Position numbers and translations under genes: made by a program | Source of the DNA: Pseudomonadota bacterium | GTDB taxonomy: Bacteria > Myxococcota > UBA9042 > PHBI01 | Assembly: GCA_005772945.1 (NCBI GenBank) | Contig: SXIE01000042.1 | Span: forward strand, 1-29,734 | DNA: 29,734 bases | Reading direction: 5' to 3' | Part shown: one piece after another, positions 26,197 through 29,734 of the stretch | Numbering within the stretch: position 1 is the first letter of the stretch | Layout: every line of letters starts with the position of its first letter | Notes under the pieces: generated by a model | Database searches by the model: none | Seen by the model: the letters and a program-made list of their open reading frames with translations, nothing else | What the model was told of the DNA's origin: nothing

Positions 26197-27395
26197 GGTC
26201 GTTCGCGAAGAGCGCGAAGCGCTTGCCCGCGGCGAAATCGTTCGCGAAGAGCGCGAAGCGCTTGCCCGCGGCGAAGTCGTTCGCGAAGAGCGCGAAGCGC
26301 TCGCTCACGCTGGTCGTGCCCGATCTCTTCGATCGCCCGAGCGGCATCGGACGCATCTCGCAAACGCTTGCACTTGCATGCACGGAATGGGTGCGAGCCC
26401 ATGGCGCGCAGCTCGCGGTCATCGCGCTGCACGACACGGGCGCCCAGCGCGACCTCCGCGTCTGCCCGGAGGACGTCGCCTATCGCGGACACGCCGGCGA
26501 TCGACGCCGGTTTGCGCTGGATGTCGTCCGCGCGGCCGTCGCGGCGCCGCGCGCGCTCGTCATCTTCGGACACGCGAACTTCGCGCCGCTCGGGCTCGCG
26601 ACCGCGCTGCGCAGAGGCCGCTATGCGGTCGTCGCGCACGGGGTCGAGGCCTGGGCGAAGCTCTCGCCGCTACGCGAGCTCGCGTTGCGTCAGGCAGCGG
26701 AGATCTGGCCGGTCAGCCGTTATACCGCCGAGGTCGTCGCGCGCGTGCACCGCATCCCCAACGCGCGCATCGTTCCCGTACGCAACTGCCTCGATCCGCT
26801 CCAGCCCCTTCGTTCGATCGGCCCACCACCCCCCGGGGCACCGCGCTTCCTGGTCGTCTCGCGCCTCACCTACGGCGACCGCGACAAGGGCGTCGACCGC
26901 GCCATCGAGGCCTTCGCGCTGGCACGCGCGCGCCTCCCCGAGGGCACGACGCTCGAGATCGTCGGCGACGGCGACGACCGCGCGCGCCTCGAGGCGCTGG
27001 CCCGCGCCGGCACCGTTGAGGGGCGCGTCGTCTTTCACGGCGCCGTGTCGGACGCCGCGCTCGACGCGCTCTTCGTGGCGTGCCGCGCGTTCGTCCTGCC
27101 CTCGCGCCTCGAGGGGTTCGGCCTCGTCTTCGCCGAAGCGATGGCCCGCGGGAGGGCCGTCATCGCGGCCGCCGCGGGGGCCACGCCCGAGGTCGTGGAG
27201 GACGGCGTGACGGGTCTCCTCGTCGCTTTCGACGACCGGCGCGCGCTTGCCGATGCGATCGTCGCGCTTGCCGAGGACCCTTCACACGCGACCCAGCTCG
27301 GCGTGGCGGGCCGCGCCCGACTCGATGCCCACTTCCTCTATCCGCGCTACGCGCGCGAGGTCGCCGCGCGACTCGACACACTGCTGGGAACCTGA
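26193..27395 (+). CDS. GT4-type glycosyltransferase with repeat-encoded N-terminus
   Basis: This is a GT-B fold enzyme that would transfer a sugar from a nucleotide donor to a growing glycan. From the TTG at 26193 it is 400 residues. The enzyme proper begins at about residue 38 (LTLVVPDLFDRPSGIGRI). The donor-binding half has FLVVSRLTYGDRDKGVDRAI, EIVGDGDDRARLE and the GT4 motif PSRLEGFGLVFAEAMARG, with Glu307 and Glu315 spaced as EX7E, and ends TPEVVEDGVTGLLV. The first 36 residues are three copies of SFAKSAKRLPAAK, encoded by the 39-bp repeat. Whether they are translated is unclear: no ATG or GTG lies between the repeats and the first strand, but TTG codons at 26223 and 26262 are alternative starts. 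TTG 26193 overlaps the methyltransferase stop, which favours coupling. Confidence 0.85.
   Translation: MRSFAKSAKRLPAAKSFAKSAKRLPAAKSFAKSAKRSLTLVVPDLFDRPSGIGRISQTLALACTEWVRAHGAQLAVIALHDTGAQRDLRVCPEDVAYRGHAGDRRRFALDVVRAAVAAPRALVIFGHANFAPLGLATALRRGRYAVVAHGVEAWAKLSPLRELALRQAAEIWPVSRYTAEVVARVHRIPNARIVPVRNCLDPLQPLRSIGPPPPGAPRFLVVSRLTYGDRDKGVDRAIEAFALARARLPEGTTLEIVGDGDDRARLEALARAGTVEGRVVFHGAVSDAALDALFVACRAFVLPSRLEGFGLVFAEAMARGRAVIAAAAGATPEVVEDGVTGLLVAFDDRRALADAIVALAEDPSHATQLGVAGRARLDAHFLYPRYAREVAARLDTLLGT
26199..26301 (+). repeat. 39-bp tandem repeat, two full copies and one partial
   Basis: Units begin at 26199, 26238 and 26277. The first two are identical except for one base at the end; the third stops being similar after about 25 bases. 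The conserved core is TCGCGAAGAGCGCG followed by AAGCGCTTGCCC. A related array in the opposite strand sense lies at 29371-29487. Confidence 0.9.
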
Positions 27396-27464
27396 CCGCG
27401 GGCCGACGCGCGGGGTATGTTTCGCTTTGTGAAGGACCGCTGGATCCAGTAGGCTCGCGGCGCG

Positions 27465-28304
27465 ATGAAGCTCCTGGACACCGCACGCCGCGCCCTCCGC
27501 GTCCATCCGTTGGACGCGCGCTTCGTCGTCGACGACGCGCTGGTCCTCGCGTGGAATGCGTATTCGCGCGCCAAGGAGCGCACGCTCCCTTCCGCCACGA
27601 AGGCGCTGCTCGCCCGCAACGCGAGCCTGCGCGACCTCCATCGCGGCCAGCGCTGCTGGATCCTCGGCAACGGCACCAGCCTCAACGAGCAGGACCTCAA
27701 GCGCCTGCGTGGCGAGCACACCTTCGTCGTCAATCGCTTCATCCACCATCCCGAGGCGGAGGCGATCGATCCGAAGTACTACGTCATCGTCGACCCCAAG
27801 TTCGGCAACGGCACCTGGGGTGAGTCCTTCATCGCGGACATCGAGGCCCGCGTCCCGCGCGTGAGGATGTTCACGGGGTCGGACGGGCATCGCTTCCTGG
27901 AATCCCGCGGCCTTCTTACTCACCACGAGCGCCACGTCGTCTTCCCGAACCAGCTCTATGCCTTCGGCTACGATCACGACATCGATCTGACGCGCGGAAT
28001 CCCGGGTCAAGACAACGTCACCAAGACCGCGCTCTCGATCGCCGTCTGGATGGGCTTCACGCGCATCAACCTCCTCGGCATCGACGGCGACGGGATCCTG
28101 CGCACCGATCAGACGCACTTCTATGGCAGCGTCCCGCGCCCCGCCGAGCAGGCCGAGTTCGAGAAGTCGCTCATGAGCTCGGCGATGGGCATGCGGAGCT
28201 GGCGCTCGGCCGTCTCGTACCTCGCGCGCCGCGGGGTTCGCCTGGTGTCGATGAACCCGCGCAGCGTCCTCACCGGGATCCCGACGGTGCCGTTCGAGGT
28301 TTGA
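27465..28304 (+). CDS. DUF115/GT42-like protein, putative glycosyltransferase
   Basis: This is a 279-residue protein with a Rossmann-like core. RCWILGNGTSLNEQDLKRLR (about 63-82) matches the G-x-G-x-S-L nucleotide-binding loop of DUF115/MptE-like proteins and of GT42 sialyltransferases. HTFVVNRFIHHP then IDPKYYVIVDP (101-111) is the second hallmark, and NVTKTALSIAVWMGFTRINL plus LLGIDGDG (about 210-217) is the third. In these families the first loop contacts the nucleotide. No membrane segment or signal is present. It lies 69 bases after the GT4 gene on the same strand, so it is likely part of the same glycan operon. I infer transfer of an unusual sugar, but the DUF115 pterin-kinase-like reading cannot be excluded. 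Confidence 0.75.
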   Translation: MKLLDTARRALRVHPLDARFVVDDALVLAWNAYSRAKERTLPSATKALLARNASLRDLHRGQRCWILGNGTSLNEQDLKRLRGEHTFVVNRFIHHPEAEAIDPKYYVIVDPKFGNGTWGESFIADIEARVPRVRMFTGSDGHRFLESRGLLTHHERHVVFPNQLYAFGYDHDIDLTRGIPGQDNVTKTALSIAVWMGFTRINLLGIDGDGILRTDQTHFYGSVPRPAEQAEFEKSLMSSAMGMRSWRSAVSYLARRGVRLVSMNPRSVLTGIPTVPFEV

Positions 28305-28326
28305 GCGGCGCGCATCCCTTGCGCAC

Positions 28327-28338
28327 GCATGCAAACGT
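28327..28338 (+). repeat. 12-bp motif GCATGCAAACGT, left copy
   Basis: This motif lies just beyond the stop of the TIGR04222-like gene and is repeated in inverted orientation at 29343-29354 on the other side of it. A longer related stretch, TTGCGC-CG-ATGCAAACG, is found near 13166-13187 downstream of the RHS gene. Confidence 0.4.
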
Positions 28339-28339
28339 C

Positions 28340-29197
28340 TCAGCGGCCGCAGCCGCCGCAACCGCCGCAGCTGCCTCCGTCGACGCCGCCGCACGCGCTG
28401 CCAGTCGCACACCCCACCGGTCGGGGCGGCGAAGGCGCCAGCGACGGGAACGCCATCCGCACGGTGGCCGCCCAGCCCGCCGCCTCGACCCCGCAGGCCG
28501 CGGCGAAGGAGAGTGCTTCGGGCGACGCGGGCGCGTCAACGCATGCATCACCGCGCAACCGTTGTTGGGCGGCGACCGTCGCGTGACCCGCGCGGGTACG
28601 CTGCCTGCCGCGAACGCAGACGCCGACGATGCTCGGAAGCGTGATCGTCAACAGCGCGAGCATCACGGCGAAGACGGCTTCCGAGCGACCGCGGCTCAGG
28701 GCGACGCCGAGCGCGACGAGGCCTACGACGAAGAGCCCCAATGCCAGGAAGCGGCGCCAACTCCGAAGGCGCCGGACCGCCGCCGGGTCGAGGATGAGCT
28801 TGCGCGCAGCGAGACCCACCTCGAGCTCGCCCAACGCGTGCGTGACGCGCGGCGACGCGGCCACCGCGAGGGCTGTCACACCCGCGGTGATGCTGTCGTA
28901 GACGGCCTGCTCGACCGGCGGCATGGCCGATCGCCCCGCAGGTCGCGTGTGCGCAAGCGTCCCGCGCGCACAAACCTCGAGCTCGCCCAAGTAGATGAGT
29001 CGGGCGATCGCGAGCTGCAGCGGCTCGCGCGCGCCGCCGCGCAAGAACGCGACCAGATACGGGTCGTCGAGCGGCACCGGCTCCGTATGACGGCCCAACA
29101 TGCGCGCGCGCACGACGAACAACGCACCCACCGTCGCCCCGAACACGAGGAGATAGAGGCCGAGGAGCTCCGGCCCCGCGAGGTCGAGGGGGCTCAT
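28340..29197 (-). CDS. TIGR04222-like membrane protein with Gly/Cys-rich tail
   Basis: This 285-residue protein starts at ATG 29197. The first membrane helix starts immediately (LLGLYLLVFGATVGALFVV), followed by DDPYLVAFLRGGAREPLQLA and LIYLGELEV, the typical TIGR04222 opening. Two more helices follow (FLALGLFVVGLVALGVAL; AVFAVMLALLTITLPSIVGV), and the protein ends in CGGVDGGSCGGCGGCGR, the Gly/Cys-rich tail usual in this group. The function of the family is unknown. The open frame extends upstream to 29491 through the 39-bp repeat array, but that segment is low-complexity and the helix start fits 29197. It is convergent with the glycan operon, leaving 35 bases between stops. No ribosome site is obvious. 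Confidence 0.75.
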   Translation of the reverse strand: MSPLDLAGPELLGLYLLVFGATVGALFVVRARMLGRHTEPVPLDDPYLVAFLRGGAREPLQLAIARLIYLGELEVCARGTLAHTRPAGRSAMPPVEQAVYDSITAGVTALAVAASPRVTHALGELEVGLAARKLILDPAAVRRLRSWRRFLALGLFVVGLVALGVALSRGRSEAVFAVMLALLTITLPSIVGVCVRGRQRTRAGHATVAAQQRLRGDACVDAPASPEALSFAAACGVEAAGWAATVRMAFPSLAPSPPRPVGCATGSACGGVDGGSCGGCGGCGR

Positions 29198-29342
29198 CGC
29201 CGAGCCCGGAGAGGCACCATCATGGCGGCATCGTCGCAGACGGCGCACCGCTGTCAAGTCCGCCATGGGAGCGCTTCCGCGCGCCGTCGACCTGTTTGAC
29301 GCCGCGCGATCTTCTTTCAGGCGACGCTCGTCTTCGGCGCGA

Positions 29343-29354
29343 ACGTTTGCATGC
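29343..29354 (-). repeat. 12-bp motif GCATGCAAACGT, right copy, inverted
   Basis: Reads ACGTTTGCATGC on the plus strand, the inverse of the copy at 28327-28338. Together they bracket a module of about one kilobase containing a single gene. Confidence 0.4.
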
Positions 29355-29370
29355 AGGCGGCGATCTTGTA

Positions 29371-29487
29371 TGGGCAAGCGCTGCGCGCTCTTCGCGAGAG
29401 GGCTTCGCCTGGGCAAGCGCTGCGCGCTCTTCGCGAGAGGGCTTCGCTTGGGCAAGCGCTGCGCGCTGTTCACGAGAGGATTTGCCG
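29371..29487 (-). repeat. Three copies of the 39-bp tandem repeat
   Basis: Units begin at 29371, 29410 and 29449; the first two differ at the last base and the third is diverged. Read on the minus strand, the core TCGCGAAGAGCGCG followed by CAGCGCTTGCCC matches the array at 26199. In the direction of the downstream gene both arrays encode a peptide containing Ala-Lys-Ser-Ala-(Lys/Gln)-Arg-Leu-Pro. Confidence 0.9.
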
Positions 29488-29565
29488 ACACCTTACCGCA
29501 GGGTGGCGCGTACAGCGCCTAGGCTCGACCTGTCTCGCGCAGGCCTGTGCCTGCGCCACTCATGC

Positions 29566-29570
29566 GGAGG
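29566..29570 (+). promoter_or_regulatory. Ribosome binding site of the right-edge lipoprotein gene
   Basis: GGAGG lies five bases before the ATG at 29576. It supports this short partial frame as a real gene start. Confidence 0.65.
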
Positions 29571-29575
29571 TTCTC

Positions 29576-29734
29576 ATGCGCGACGGCTCGCACACGCTGG
29601 CTCGACTCTCGTTCACGCTCGCTCTCACCCTCGCTGCGCCCTGGGCCTGTGCCCCGCGCGGTGAGCCCTCCTCGGGCCCGTCGGTCACGCCCGCGCCGAC
29701 CCCCGTCGCCGCACCCTCACAGGGCGCCGGCCCC
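29576..29734 (+). CDS. Start of a lipoprotein gene, 3' end beyond the window
   Basis: Fifty-three codons are open to the edge. The start is supported by GGAGG five bases upstream. The N-terminus is a signal peptide (MRDGSHTLARLSFTLALTLA) ending Ala-Pro-Trp-Ala-Cys, with Cys25 as the lipidation site. It is followed by a Pro/Ser/Ala-rich linker typical of surface-exposed lipoproteins. Too little is visible to assign a family. Confidence 0.7.
   Translation, partial: MRDGSHTLARLSFTLALTLAAPWACAPRGEPSSGPSVTPAPTPVAAPSQGAGP

Larger units (their letters stand above)
29198..29575. other. Divergent intergenic region with repeat array
   Basis: This region lies between the TIGR04222-like gene and the right-edge lipoprotein. 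It holds the inverted 12-bp motif (29343-29354) and the 39-bp array (29371-29487). Both promoters must lie here, but no clear -35/-10 pair was found. Confidence 0.5.

Noticed and set aside
26199..26301. CRISPR array
   Set aside because: The units are directly adjacent copies with no unique spacers, so it is a simple tandem repeat; no cas genes are nearby. The same holds for 29371-29487.

Overview
The window is a very GC-rich chromosomal segment that reads as Myxococcota (Polyangia-like). The evidence is a eukaryotic-type Ser/Thr kinase with an N-terminal Cys knuckle, a PEGA-domain partner, giant FG-GAP/VCBS and RHS surface proteins, a MopE-type Asp/Cys calcium motif, and a MYXO-CTERM-like C-terminal tail. 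No rRNA, tRNA, CRISPR array or insertion sequence was seen.

Layout. (1) 1-4443, minus strand: a compact operon of Ser/Thr kinase, PEGA protein and Cys-rich lipoprotein, the last running off the left edge. (2) 4723-12801, plus strand: a collagen-like lipoprotein with a predicted beta-helix, then a 1,753-residue VCBS/DUF11 exported protein. An in-frame TAG separates the latter from a MYXO-CTERM-like tail. (3) 13240-21329, minus strand and convergent with the previous gene: two open frames that together look like one giant lipoprotein (cadherin/Ig-like, FG-GAP, PASTA, MopE motif, BIG2, RHS). It is broken by a one-base frameshift in a G run inside the BIG2 domain. (4) 21477-23333 minus: a cysteine-desulfurase-like PLP enzyme. 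23372-23613 plus: a probable fragment of a gametolysin-like peptidase. 23642-25132 minus: an exported protein of unknown function. (5) 25327-28304 plus: a glycan-type operon of SAM methyltransferase, GT4 glycosyltransferase and DUF115/GT42-like protein. (6) 28340-29197 minus: a TIGR04222-like membrane protein. 29576 to the right edge, plus: the start of a lipoprotein.

Two dispersed repeat families stand out. One is a 21-nt double unit that can fold into a long hairpin. It lies at or across the stop codon of three different genes, always in the same orientation relative to the gene. The other is a 39-bp tandem repeat (three copies each at 26199 and 29371) that sits upstream of, or at the 5' end of, two unrelated genes and reads as a similar 13-residue peptide in both.

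Functionally, most of the window is cell envelope and surface: kinase signalling with exported partners, three very large or repetitive surface proteins, and a small sugar-polymer operon. Nothing is a proven new system. The best leads are the two broken giant surface genes and the two repeat families. All family assignments are by eye from the translated sequence, without database searches.
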